NCBI GenBank assembly: GCA_003250475.1
Contig: QKGI01000131.1
Span: 1 to 58,785 of the forward strand
Length of the DNA stretch: 58,785 bases
Reading direction: 5' to 3'
DNA from: Bacteroidota bacterium
GTDB taxonomy: Bacteria; Bacteroidota; Bacteroidia; Bacteroidales; VadinHA17
Numbering within the stretch: the first letter of the stretch is position 1; the number at the start of each line of letters is the position of its first letter. Under the pieces are notes generated by a model. That model had not been told where the DNA came from. It made no database searches and saw only the letters and a list, made by a program, of their open reading frames with translations. Positions 9,178 through 17,907 of this stretch are shown here, in pieces. A program made the position numbers and the translations under genes.

Positions 9178-10183
9178 ACTTCTATTTCTGATCATCCCGT
9201 TTCTTTTGTCGTGTGAATCAAACGATGAACCGCAGCTCTTTCCTTCCGGCAACGGATTCTTTATTCTTAACGAAGGCAACTACCTTGCAGGCAACGGATC
9301 GGTCTCTTTCTACAGCCTTGAGACGAAGGAGATTTATAACAATCTGTTTACAACAAAGAACGAGAGGGCTCTTGGAGATATTCCATCATTTTTTGCTGTT
9401 GATGGAGATAAGGGATATATTATCGTCAACAACTCGGGTACCATTGAAGTCGTCGATATGCAGACAATGGAAAGCCTGGCAACGATCACAGGCCTGAGCT
9501 CACCAAGACAGATGGTCATACGGGGTCGGAAAGGATATGTCAGCAGCCTTTACTCAAACGAGGTGACAGTGATCGATCTGGATAATCAGGTAATATCAGG
9601 TGATTTTAATCTTGACTGCACCTCAGAGGCCATGGTCATTTACGGCAGTAAGCTTTTCTCTGCCAACTGGTCTGGAGGCAATAGCATAATAGTCACCGAC
9701 CTGGAGACCGAACAGGAGATAACAACTATCACTGTCGGTCTTGAACCTGAAAGCATGGTCCTCGACAGGAATAACAAGCTATGGGTGTTATGCACCGGGG
9801 GGTGGAACGGCGAAGAGATACCCAGGATTGTCAGGATCAATGCGGAGACCTGTGATAAGGAAGCAGAACTGTTATTCAGAACCGTCAATGATAATCCCTC
9901 GTCAATTACAATAAACAACACGGGTGATACAATATATTACCTGGATGAAGGCGTCAGAAGGATGCCTGTGACGGCAACATCTCTTCCTTCCGGGCCGTTC
10001 ATTGAAGCCGGCAACAGGCTTTTCTACAAGCTTGCGGCTGGCCCGGCAGGACACATTTGTGTAACTGATGCCATCGACTACCAACAAAAGGGTGATTTTC
10101 TCGTTTATAACAAATCAGGTGAGTTGCAGAATGTTGAGCAGGCCGGAATAATTCCGGGATTTATGCGTTTCATGGCTGACTAA
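9161..10183 (+). CDS. btuG: BtuG-type surface cobalamin-binding beta-propeller lipoprotein
   Basis: 340-aa lipoprotein (LLSC, Cys18). Repeating blades with YncE/DUF5074 character: GNGFFILNEGNYLAGNGSVS, KGYIIVNNSGTIEVVDMQTM, KGYVSSLYSNEVTVIDLDNQ, KLWVLCTGGWNGEEIPRI. Proteins of this kind encoded beside btuB in Bacteroides (BtuG) sit on the cell surface, cap BtuB and bind cobalamin with extremely high affinity. Position directly after btuB (17-nt overlap) under a B12 riboswitch makes this role likely. Binding residues cannot be confirmed by eye. Confidence 0.82.
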   Translation: MKTLTRLLFLIIPFLLSCESNDEPQLFPSGNGFFILNEGNYLAGNGSVSFYSLETKEIYNNLFTTKNERALGDIPSFFAVDGDKGYIIVNNSGTIEVVDMQTMESLATITGLSSPRQMVIRGRKGYVSSLYSNEVTVIDLDNQVISGDFNLDCTSEAMVIYGSKLFSANWSGGNSIIVTDLETEQEITTITVGLEPESMVLDRNNKLWVLCTGGWNGEEIPRIVRINAETCDKEAELLFRTVNDNPSSITINNTGDTIYYLDEGVRRMPVTATSLPSGPFIEAGNRLFYKLAAGPAGHICVTDAIDYQQKGDFLVYNKSGELQNVEQAGIIPGFMRFMAD

Positions 10184-10222
10184 CCGGTTTTTTGGTAATT
10201 TTAAAGCGATAACAGGAAGATA

Positions 10223-12400
10223 TTGAAGAGCCGAATACTCATACCCATCTTATTATTTATTTCATCCGGAATTCTGTACGGACAGACGGAGTTTCCGGTT
10301 GGCGCTCCATTCTTCCCTGAAATCCATGAATGGCATGAAATCATTGTCGATCCGGTGCAGATTGAGGTAATGCGTTCATTGGAGCAGGTCAAGGACCAGC
10401 CATATCAGTTTGCTATACCCGTGCCTGTTGATCTTTCGCCTGAGAACTCCGGCTTTATTGTCACCACTGCCGATGAGACAATCTGGGTATTGCCTCTCTT
10501 CTCCAAGGGGGCCCTGTCACTCAATCTTATAATGGGTCCCTGCAATCTTCCTGACGGAGCTTATATATACATGTATGACCAGGGTCATCATCTGGTACGT
10601 GGCGGTTTCACAAACAGCAGCAGTACTGACAGAATGACGATGCCAGTGCTCCCGGTGCCGGGAGACAGGATGGTGCTTGAGTGCCATTTTCCCGGAAGGG
10701 CCATTCCAAAGGGATCGATAGGGGTGAAGCAGGTCGCACATGACTTTGCAGGTTTCTTCGGCCTGGAGGGCATCAAGGACATTTACTATGGCAGATCGGA
10801 TGCCTGCGAGGTTGATCTTAGCTGTTCAACCAACCCCAACTATCTTCTGGCAGCCCGTTCAGTGGTCCGCCTGCTTATTGCCGGGTCCGAGCTGTGCACA
10901 GGGGTGCTTGTCAATAATACAGGCAGTGATTACAAGGCTTATGTTCTGACGGCAAACCATTGTATCGAAACGGAGATCCAGGCTGCGAATACAATTTTTG
11001 TCTTCAACTATCAGAGTCCATGGTGCAACGGCCCCGACCTTACAAATATGCACTCCCTTACGGGTTCAGTCTTACGGGCGGAGAATCCGGACATAGACTT
11101 CTCACTGGTTGAGCTTAACCAGTTTCCTTCGCTGGTTTTCAAACCCTATTTTTCAGGGTGGGACATAACCCTCACCACACCGTCAAACACATTTGCCATT
11201 CACCACCCGGAGGGTGATGTCATGAAGATCTCCATCGACGATAACGCCCCCATCACCTCTTCATACCCGATCGCAGGTTTTGTCTCCAACAGCTTCTGGC
11301 GTATCTTAAAATGGGAGATGGGAGCTACTGAGCCGGGTTCATCAGGGGGACCGCTATTTGATCAGAACGGGAGGCTCAGAGGAACACTTACCGGTGGAAG
11401 TGCAACATGCCTTGATCCGACAAACGACTATTACGCCAAGTTGATCAGGATGTTCAATATTACAGCAGTCCCCGCCACCAACCTGAGGCCATGGCTTGAC
11501 CCTGTCTCTTCGGGTGCAGCGCTGGCAAGCGGCAGGGACCCTTATGCATATAACCTCTCCAGGTCCGACACTCTCGGAAACCTGGCAGATAGCGACCCGG
11601 GCACGTCAAGCAGCTACAGTAACCCGGGATGGGGCCTGTCAACAGGAAATAACTCGGATAGCCTTATAACCTATGCCGAATACTTTCCTTTTACCGGTAC
11701 CGGGGAGATAGCATGGGTCAGACTGGATGTCGCTGCTGCTTCTTACCTGGATGAGGCTGATTCCATAAGGATCTTCCTCTGGAGCGGCGGAAGCCAGCCG
11801 GGTGCAGTTATTGCCTCAAGAAAGATTAAACTGAGAGAGGTTAAAAGCAGTAATGAGCTGGAGGTGGATTTCGGGAGAACCGTTAGTGTTACCGGCCCGT
11901 TTTATGCCGGGTATAACATATATTATAAAAGTAAGCTCATCCTTCCCCAGACACAGTTTGCCGTGAAACATTCAGCCCCGTGGCCCCTGGCGTCACAAAA
12001 TTCAGCATGGTTTCACAATGGTGTTGTCTGGAGGCCTTTTACGCTTCATCCCACATACCCGATGGCTACATCCCTTGGGATAAAGGTGGTCATGGTTGAA
12101 AACTCGATACTGAATGCTATAGAAGATCCGGGCCAGGAGGCGCAGGACATGACCGTATTCCCGAATCCATTCTACGGAAGCCTTTCCTTCAGTGTTACAG
12201 GTACCGGTGTCAGCGAGACCTCACTCAGGATTTACAACAACACGGGAAATGTGGTATTTGCATCGGAATACAGGAACGTTTTCCCGGGGGTGCTTACTCT
12301 TGAACTTCCTCATCTTAAGCCTGGTATTTATCATTACGGGATAATGAATGATACTGTTTTCTATTCCGGTACGCTGATAAAAACAGAACCGAAGCTATGA
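10223..12400 (+). CDS. Secreted trypsin-like serine protease with T9SS sorting domain, inside the B12 locus
   Basis: 725 aa. Starts at TTG 10223, giving MKSRILIPILLFISSGILYG, a good signal peptide; no better ATG precedes it. Residues about 195-420 form a chymotrypsin-fold domain related to lysyl endopeptidases: His246 in LTANHCIE, Asp292 in DIDFSLVEL, Ser374 in GSSGGPLF. A beta-sandwich-like region follows, and the last ~80 residues (VFPNPFYGSLSFSV and LKPGIYHYGI) are a type A T9SS sorting tail, so the protein should leave the cell. It lies 39 nt after btuG and overlaps btuF by 4 nt (ATGA), so it is cotranscribed with B12 uptake genes. A role in freeing protein-bound cobalamin or processing surface receptors is inference. 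Confidence 0.85.
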   Translation: MKSRILIPILLFISSGILYGQTEFPVGAPFFPEIHEWHEIIVDPVQIEVMRSLEQVKDQPYQFAIPVPVDLSPENSGFIVTTADETIWVLPLFSKGALSLNLIMGPCNLPDGAYIYMYDQGHHLVRGGFTNSSSTDRMTMPVLPVPGDRMVLECHFPGRAIPKGSIGVKQVAHDFAGFFGLEGIKDIYYGRSDACEVDLSCSTNPNYLLAARSVVRLLIAGSELCTGVLVNNTGSDYKAYVLTANHCIETEIQAANTIFVFNYQSPWCNGPDLTNMHSLTGSVLRAENPDIDFSLVELNQFPSLVFKPYFSGWDITLTTPSNTFAIHHPEGDVMKISIDDNAPITSSYPIAGFVSNSFWRILKWEMGATEPGSSGGPLFDQNGRLRGTLTGGSATCLDPTNDYYAKLIRMFNITAVPATNLRPWLDPVSSGAALASGRDPYAYNLSRSDTLGNLADSDPGTSSSYSNPGWGLSTGNNSDSLITYAEYFPFTGTGEIAWVRLDVAAASYLDEADSIRIFLWSGGSQPGAVIASRKIKLREVKSSNELEVDFGRTVSVTGPFYAGYNIYYKSKLILPQTQFAVKHSAPWPLASQNSAWFHNGVVWRPFTLHPTYPMATSLGIKVVMVENSILNAIEDPGQEAQDMTVFPNPFYGSLSFSVTGTGVSETSLRIYNNTGNVVFASEYRNVFPGVLTLELPHLKPGIYHYGIMNDTVFYSGTLIKTEPKL

Positions 12401-13530
12401 AGTTCTTCCAGCTAATTCTGACAGCGACCTTTCTTCTCTGTTCATGCCGGCATGGAGGAAAGGTTGATGAACAGGCTCAGCAGGTAGATACAGGCGGTGC
12501 CACCCGGTTTGTTATTGAAAAAGAGGAGGGGTTTACAAGGGTTGCAGTAAAGGATCCCTGGCAGAACTCTCATGGTGCCCGGCTGGAATATTACCTTCTG
12601 CCACATGATGCGGTGATCCCGGAGGGTGTAAGCCCCGACCGGGTCATAAGAACACCTGTCAGCAGGATGATATGTATGTCTGCTACTCATATTGCCATGC
12701 TGAGCGCTCTCGGGTCCACTGATATCCTGGTCGGTATTTCCGGCTCCGGCCTGGTATACGATTCACTGGTCCTCGATGGCCTGAACAGGGGAACAATCCG
12801 TGATGTAGGTTATGACGGGAACCTGAACCATGAGCTGATAGTCTCTCTCAGCCCCGATGTCCTTATTGCCTATAGTGTGGCGGCCCCGTCTGCCGGGAGG
12901 ATGGAGAAACTAGCCTCTGCCGGGATAAAGGTGGTTTATGACGCTGACTACCTTGAGGAACACCCGCTTGCAAGATGTGAATGGATCAGGGTCTTTGGCC
13001 TGCTTACCGGTAAGGAAGAGATGGCTGACAGTATCCTGGCTGTAGTCTCTGAGAACTACAGGGAAACAGTGAGGATGGTCAGGAAAAACATTGCAGACAG
13101 ACCGGAAGTGCTTCTTGGAAGTCCATGGGAAGACGTGTGGTATATTTCTCCATCAAACACCTATACTGGAAGACTTATTGAAGATGCCGGCGGTGATTAT
13201 CTGTTCAGAGACCTCAAAGGTCCGCACTCTGTCCCATTCTCAGTCGAATCAGTGTACAGGCGTGCCGTTGACGCTGATCTGTGGATTAACCCTGGCAGTG
13301 CCGGGAACCTGGCGGAAATTGCGGCTTCCGATCACCGGATGGCCCGGCTGCCGGTATTCATTGAGGGGAGGGTGTGGAACAACAGGAAGAGAGTCACCCC
13401 GGAGGGTGGCAACGATTATTGGGAGAGCGCTATCGTAAGGCCTGACATCCTTCTTAAGGATTTCGTATCCATCATTCACCCGGAGCTGATGCCGTACTAT
13501 CAGCAGTATTATTACAGTAAGCTGCAATGA
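12397..13530 (+). CDS. btuF: Cobalamin ABC transporter substrate-binding lipoprotein (BtuF-type)
   Basis: 377-aa lipoprotein (signal ending LLCSC). Class III periplasmic-binding fold: VSRMICMSATHIAMLSALGS, then ILVGISGSG, a long helix, and LLGSPWEDVWYISPSNTYTG with DAGGDYLF. It delivers the ligand to the inner-membrane permease. Same family as siderophore and heme binders; B12 is assigned from the riboswitch and btuB/btuG context. Start ATG overlaps the protease stop by 4 nt and the end overlaps btuC by 4 nt. Confidence 0.85.
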   Translation: MKFFQLILTATFLLCSCRHGGKVDEQAQQVDTGGATRFVIEKEEGFTRVAVKDPWQNSHGARLEYYLLPHDAVIPEGVSPDRVIRTPVSRMICMSATHIAMLSALGSTDILVGISGSGLVYDSLVLDGLNRGTIRDVGYDGNLNHELIVSLSPDVLIAYSVAAPSAGRMEKLASAGIKVVYDADYLEEHPLARCEWIRVFGLLTGKEEMADSILAVVSENYRETVRMVRKNIADRPEVLLGSPWEDVWYISPSNTYTGRLIEDAGGDYLFRDLKGPHSVPFSVESVYRRAVDADLWINPGSAGNLAEIAASDHRMARLPVFIEGRVWNNRKRVTPEGGNDYWESAIVRPDILLKDFVSIIHPELMPYYQQYYYSKLQ

Positions 13531-14561
13531 GACCTCCGGAGAAGCGTATGACCCTTGCTATGTCAGGCCTCTTCATCCTGATGATACTGCTTTTCTTTGC
13601 CGATCTTCTGCTGGGCAGTACACGGCTGGAAGCATCGGATGTGATAAGATCGCTCCTTGGCCAGGGAACACCGGGTGGGGAGATAATCATCATGCAGTTC
13701 CGGCTCCCGAAGGCTTTAACGGCTATCCTTGCAGGGGCGGCCATGTCAGTCAGCGGGCTCCTGATGCAGACCCTCTTCCGTAATCCGCTCGCCGGACCGG
13801 ATGTTCTGGGTGTCAGCTCCGGCGCCGGACTGGGAGTGGCACTGACGCTCCTGACAATTACACCACTCATCAGCCTGCCTGAAGGCAGCGCTTTCGCGGG
13901 CTGGGGCATAATAATTGCTGCCTGGGCCGGCGCCGGTGCTGTGATGATGATAATAATGGTTGTTTCCACACATATGCGAGACATCATGACAGTGCTTATT
14001 GTGGGACTGCTTCTTGCCAGCGCTGTGTCTGCCGTTGTGACGCTGCTGCAGTACTTCAGCAATGAGGCGATGCTGAGAACCTATGTCATCTGGACCATGG
14101 GAAACCTGGGCAATATCTCCTACCCTCAGATACGGGCACTGGCATTGTCCACAGCAGCAGGACTGGTCATCTCTTTCGTGATGGTAAAACCTCTCAATGC
14201 CATGCTGTTGGGTGAAACCTTCTCCAGGACGGTTGGTGTAAGGATGCAAAGAACAAGAGTCGTTCTGCTGGCTGCATCAAGTATCCTGGCAGGTAGCGTG
14301 ACGGCATTCTGCGGTCCCCTGGCCTTTATAGGTGTGGCTGTACCCCATATTGCACGGCTTTTGCTGGGTACCACAGACCACCGGTGGCTGATGCCCGGCG
14401 TGGCACTGTCAGGTGCGGTGATAATGCTCCTGAGCGATATCATATCCTCTGTGCCCGGAGGAGGTCATATAATACCTGTTAACACAGTCACCTCCCTGAT
14501 AGGAATTCCTGTTGTTTTATGGATTATACTGGGCAGGGCAGGACTGGGAAGGAGATTCTGA
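13527..14561 (+). CDS. btuC: Cobalamin ABC transporter permease (BtuC/FecCD family)
   Basis: 344-aa inner-membrane permease with about ten helices. Family signatures: FRLPKALTAILAGAAMSVSG, MQTLFRNPLAGPDVLGVSSG, ILAGSVTAFCGPLAFIGVAV, PHIARLLLGTDHRWLMP-like region, and VPGGGHIIPVNTVTSLIGIP. Works as a dimer with two BtuD subunits. Overlaps btuF by 4 nt and btuD by 1 nt (TGATG). Confidence 0.9.
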   Translation: MRPPEKRMTLAMSGLFILMILLFFADLLLGSTRLEASDVIRSLLGQGTPGGEIIIMQFRLPKALTAILAGAAMSVSGLLMQTLFRNPLAGPDVLGVSSGAGLGVALTLLTITPLISLPEGSAFAGWGIIIAAWAGAGAVMMIIMVVSTHMRDIMTVLIVGLLLASAVSAVVTLLQYFSNEAMLRTYVIWTMGNLGNISYPQIRALALSTAAGLVISFVMVKPLNAMLLGETFSRTVGVRMQRTRVVLLAASSILAGSVTAFCGPLAFIGVAVPHIARLLLGTTDHRWLMPGVALSGAVIMLLSDIISSVPGGGHIIPVNTVTSLIGIPVVLWIILGRAGLGRRF

Positions 14562-15574
14562 TGAGTACCGGAAACATAATAGCAGAGACATCGGGCCTGG
14601 CAATAGGTTACAGGATAAGCAGGAGGGTATTTACCGTAATGAGCAACCTCTCGCTGCAGGCAAAGCAGGGAGAGCTGGTTGCTTTGATCGGTCGTAACGG
14701 GACCGGTAAAAGCACGCTTCTCAGGACACTGGTAGGACTACAACCGTCCCTGGGGGGTGTGGTGAGCCTCGCCGGCACAGGGTTACACGACATAGGTCCT
14801 TCCCGATTGCCCAGGATAGTAAGCTTCACATCAACAGAACCTTTGGCCGTAAGACATATCCGTGTACGTGATGTTGTTGCACTGGGACGCTTCCCGTATA
14901 CCAACTGGATAGGTGCACTTACTTCCTCCGATGAAGATGCTGTAAGCGATGCCCTGGAAGCGACCGGTATCACCTCACTTGCAGAGCGAAGTATAGACAA
15001 TATCTCCGACGGCGAGAGGCAGCGTACTCTCATCGCCAGGTCACTGGCACAGGATACAGGACTTCTTGTTATGGATGAACCCACGGCCTTTCTTGACCTG
15101 CCTTCAAGGTACGCGATAGTAAGTCTGCTGCGCAGGCTTACACGCGAGAAGGGCAAATGTGTTGTCTATTCAACGCACGACCTCGATACGGCTGTCAATG
15201 AGGCGGACAGGATATGGCTGATGACAGGCGAGGGTGTCGCCGAAGGAGCCCCGGAGGATCTTATTCTTAAGGGGATATTTGAGAAGGCGTTTGAAAGCCC
15301 CCTGCTCTCTTTCAGCAGCAGCAGCGGCACATTCAGCTTCATCAGGGGAAGAGAGACAGCTATCGCACTTGAGGGAACAGGAAAGACAGCCAGACTGACT
15401 GAAAAAGCACTCGGGAGATGCGGGTATAAAACAGACCCGCGTGCCGGGATAAAGGTCGTTGTGGGTGAGAGAGACGGGGAGACCCGATGGACACTGGTTG
15501 ACGGTGACAGGAGCACCGTTTTCGGTTCACTTTATGACCTGGTAAACAGCCTGCCTGGCGACGCCGGTCAATGA
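14561..15574 (+). CDS. btuD: Cobalamin ABC transporter ATPase (BtuD-type) with C-terminal extension
   Basis: Start ATG 14561 sits 6 nt after a strong GGGAAGGAG site and overlaps the btuC stop (TGATG); an upstream in-frame start at 14519 would lie well inside btuC. 337 aa. Walker A GRNGTGKST, signature SDGERQR, Walker B GLLVMDEPTAFLD, H-loop STHD. After residue ~245 about 90 residues follow the ABC domain (including KALGRCGYKTDPRAGIKVVV and STVFGSLYDLVNSL) that E. coli BtuD lacks; a small alpha/beta accessory domain of unknown role. The 3' end overlaps the convergent thioredoxin-like gene by 7 nt. Confidence 0.88.
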   Translation: MSTGNIIAETSGLAIGYRISRRVFTVMSNLSLQAKQGELVALIGRNGTGKSTLLRTLVGLQPSLGGVVSLAGTGLHDIGPSRLPRIVSFTSTEPLAVRHIRVRDVVALGRFPYTNWIGALTSSDEDAVSDALEATGITSLAERSIDNISDGERQRTLIARSLAQDTGLLVMDEPTAFLDLPSRYAIVSLLRRLTREKGKCVVYSTHDLDTAVNEADRIWLMTGEGVAEGAPEDLILKGIFEKAFESPLLSFSSSSGTFSFIRGRETAIALEGTGKTARLTEKALGRCGYKTDPRAGIKVVVGERDGETRWTLVDGDRSTVFGSLYDLVNSLPGDAGQ

Positions 15575-17040
15575 CCCTGAAACTTACGGTATGCTTCTAT
15601 ATAAGGAGCTACATCTTCTACTGCCAGCTTCTTGGCGATAATTTTCTTATCCTTATCAAGAATATAGATCAGTGGGGTAGACTCAACGTTATACAGGTAG
15701 TCAAAGCGGCTGAGTCGCTGCGGATCCCAGCCGTTGATCCAGCCCAGGCTGTGGTCAACTATATACTTCTCCCATTTTTCCCTGTCAGGCTGGGTACATA
15801 CGGCAAACACCTCAACACCTTCTGACCTGTGCTTCTCGTAATAGTCTTTCAGAACGGGAGTGGCCTCCTTGCAGTGACCGCAGTCCGGCTCCCAGAAATA
15901 GACTATTGTGAAATCGGCTCGCACATCGTATAGCGAAACATAGTGCCCGGCAAATGAACTCATGAGCAGTTCAGGTGCTTTGAGGCCTATCAGGTTGGGC
16001 CTCAGACGTTCAACTCTCTTCCTGAGGTCATCCAGGTATTCATCCGATGCCCATGGAGCCCTGCCTGACAGGTATACCTTATCGGCAAGATGAACAACCA
16101 CAGCATCATGTCCCATGATCTCACTTATCGCATACCTGTTCATGAGCCAGACTGTCACATACTGAAAGACATCACCGTTAACCTTACTTTTATCGAGCAG
16201 CCTGTCTGCTTCCCTGATGATTGAATCCGGCGCCTGCAACACCACCTGCCTGAAGAACTGATCGAGCCTGCCACCCAGTATCGGGCTGCGTATCAGGCCC
16301 GGTTCGCTGAAGTCAATATTATCAAAGAAATGATCCTTATAGTGGATGTATGACAGTAGCCTCGATACGGAGTCGGGATTGGCTGTCCCCGGCGGGACTA
16401 CGGGGGCAGGTGTTTCTATTGGGATGATTGACAGTGCTATCGCTCCAAGGAGAGTGCCCTTGTTTTTCGATGCCGTCTCATTTAGAAATTGCTTCATCCT
16501 GTTCTCCTGACCGGTAAGTTGCTGCCTGGCAGTAACGGCCTCCTTACTCCCGGGTGCCAACGATTTAAGCCTGGTGCCTATTGCCGTCGCCTCTTCCTGG
16601 AGAGCTTTCCATCTCTTCTGATAATCGAGGAACCTGTCATTCTCATCCGATCCCCTGAAGGAGAGAGTTCCGGCAGGATCATGGATGTCGCAGAAAATTT
16701 CAAAATGCTGATCGCTGCCGAGGAGAAACTCAAAAAAGATGTTCCCTGGAAGGACGATCATATACACACCTTCCGGTAACCTGTCGCTCCCAGTGAACCT
16801 GCAGTAGCCGTTCTTGTCTGTATTAAGGCTGTCTCGTAAATACTGCTGGGTGCCCACGTGATAGGCCATCCTTATTTTTGTGTCAGGGGCTTCCCTGACT
16901 GTAACGGAGATTGAGTGTCCGGTCTGCCCTGTAACAAGACCGAGGGACTGAACGATTAATAAGCACAGAATAATTGCGGGGTATCGAGGTCTCATACGGA
17001 GATTTGTTTTCACATTTTCATTACACAATTTTCCTGCCAA
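15568..17040 (-). CDS. TlpA-like thioredoxin-fold protein with DUF4369/DUF5106-like N-terminal regions
   Basis: 490-aa exported protein; N-terminal hydrophobic segment (YPAIILCLLIVQSLGLVTG). Residues about 30-130 look like the beta-rich DUF4369 type domain, the middle is helical (KWKALQEEATAIGTRLKSL), and residues about 340-490 are a thioredoxin domain with FWEPDCGHCKEATPVL; the CGHC pair is near residues 384-387. Such proteins are periplasmic thiol-disulfide reductases in Bacteroidota. Substrate unknown. It converges on btuD with a 7-nt overlap, so it is not part of the B12 operon. Confidence 0.8.
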   Translation of the reverse strand: MAGKLCNENVKTNLRMRPRYPAIILCLLIVQSLGLVTGQTGHSISVTVREAPDTKIRMAYHVGTQQYLRDSLNTDKNGYCRFTGSDRLPEGVYMIVLPGNIFFEFLLGSDQHFEIFCDIHDPAGTLSFRGSDENDRFLDYQKRWKALQEEATAIGTRLKSLAPGSKEAVTARQQLTGQENRMKQFLNETASKNKGTLLGAIALSIIPIETPAPVVPPGTANPDSVSRLLSYIHYKDHFFDNIDFSEPGLIRSPILGGRLDQFFRQVVLQAPDSIIREADRLLDKSKVNGDVFQYVTVWLMNRYAISEIMGHDAVVVHLADKVYLSGRAPWASDEYLDDLRKRVERLRPNLIGLKAPELLMSSFAGHYVSLYDVRADFTIVYFWEPDCGHCKEATPVLKDYYEKHRSEGVEVFAVCTQPDREKWEKYIVDHSLGWINGWDPQRLSRFDYLYNVESTPLIYILDKDKKIIAKKLAVEDVAPYIEAYRKFQGH

Positions 17041-17120
17041 ATGACAGTGATGGTTTTAATCAGGTATAACGCCGGGCATTACCGGATTGTTATGCTGTCT
17101 CGTGCATATGGGGCATTTTG

Positions 17121-17822
17121 TCATCTGTCCATATCCAGCCGGGTCAATTCCGCATAGCCTGAAGATGTTATTACTGCCCTGAGGATGAAATTGAAATGGT
17201 TAAGGTCAGTACAGAGGAAAAAATCAGTGGGTGGACTGAAGCTGAGGTTCTCAGGTATGAAGAACCTGCTCCCGGGGCCAAGCCTGAGAGCCTCCAGTTC
17301 TCCGGATATGTCGGGCTTCTTTCCGCTAAGCAGGTCTCTTATATACCTGGCGCACAGGAGATCCTCCTCAGTTGAATTCTCCGCCCTGTATCCCATAGCT
17401 ACGAGGGTGACCTTTTCAGGATTCATCAGCGATATATAGGAGGCCACTGCTGCGGCGTTTACAAGTCCTGCAGCTATTATCTCGGTAGCGCCGGTAGCGT
17501 TGATAATACCTCTTGTGCCGGCAGTGGTACAGTGTATCATAGTCTTGCCGGCAAGCCGGGCGGTGAGCATTTCCGTCGGGCTGTTCCCAAGGTCGAATCC
17601 CTCCGGCTTCTTTTCGTCCTGTTCTCCTGCAATAATTGTTTCAGCCTTAAGTTTATCCTTAAGAGCGAATGCTTCGGCCGGGGTGGCAACGTCGATAAGG
17701 CGTTTTATCCCGTTGTCAAAGGCATAGCATGCGGTGCTGAAGGCCCGGAAGACATCAATTATAACTGTCACGCCCTGAGCCTCCCGGGACCCTTTGATAA
17801 ACTCTTTTATGGTTATGTCCAT
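17121..17822 (-). CDS. comB: 2-phosphosulfolactate phosphatase family protein (ComB-like)
   Basis: 233 aa. Family features: VTVIIDVFRAFSTACYAFDN (Asp and Arg near the start), ETIIAGEQDEKKPEGFDLGN, SPTEMLTA, MIHCTTAGTRGI, VTLVAMGYRAENSTEEDLLC. ComB removes phosphate from 2-phosphosulfolactate to give sulfolactate, a step of coenzyme M synthesis in methanogens; bacterial relatives are widespread and may serve other sulfonate pathways. No other coenzyme M or sulfolactate gene is visible nearby, so the cellular role is open. Confidence 0.8.
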   Translation of the reverse strand: MDITIKEFIKGSREAQGVTVIIDVFRAFSTACYAFDNGIKRLIDVATPAEAFALKDKLKAETIIAGEQDEKKPEGFDLGNSPTEMLTARLAGKTMIHCTTAGTRGIINATGATEIIAAGLVNAAAVASYISLMNPEKVTLVAMGYRAENSTEEDLLCARYIRDLLSGKKPDISGELEALRLGPGSRFFIPENLSFSPPTDFFLCTDLNHFNFILRAVITSSGYAELTRLDMDR

Positions 17823-17873
17823 GGTGTTTGCTTCAAATTGTGAAGATAAGAATAGTGTTTGAAGATCATTTCT

Positions 17874-17881
17874 TAAATTTG
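17874..17881 (+). promoter_or_regulatory. Promoter -7 element upstream of the YihY gene
   Basis: TAAATTTG matches TAnnTTTG, 26 nt before the ATG at 17908. No good -33 element at the usual distance. Confidence 0.45.
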
Positions 17882-17907
17882 CCTTCCGGCATTAACTGAA
17901 CAAACAG

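Noticed and set aside
13472-14062. 196-codon antisense open frame across btuC
   Set aside because: Opposite strand of a clearly coding btuF/btuC stretch; composition is that of a shadow frame and no domain is recognisable.
14608-15156. 182-codon antisense open frame in btuD
   Set aside because: Complement of Walker and signature motifs; not an independent gene.
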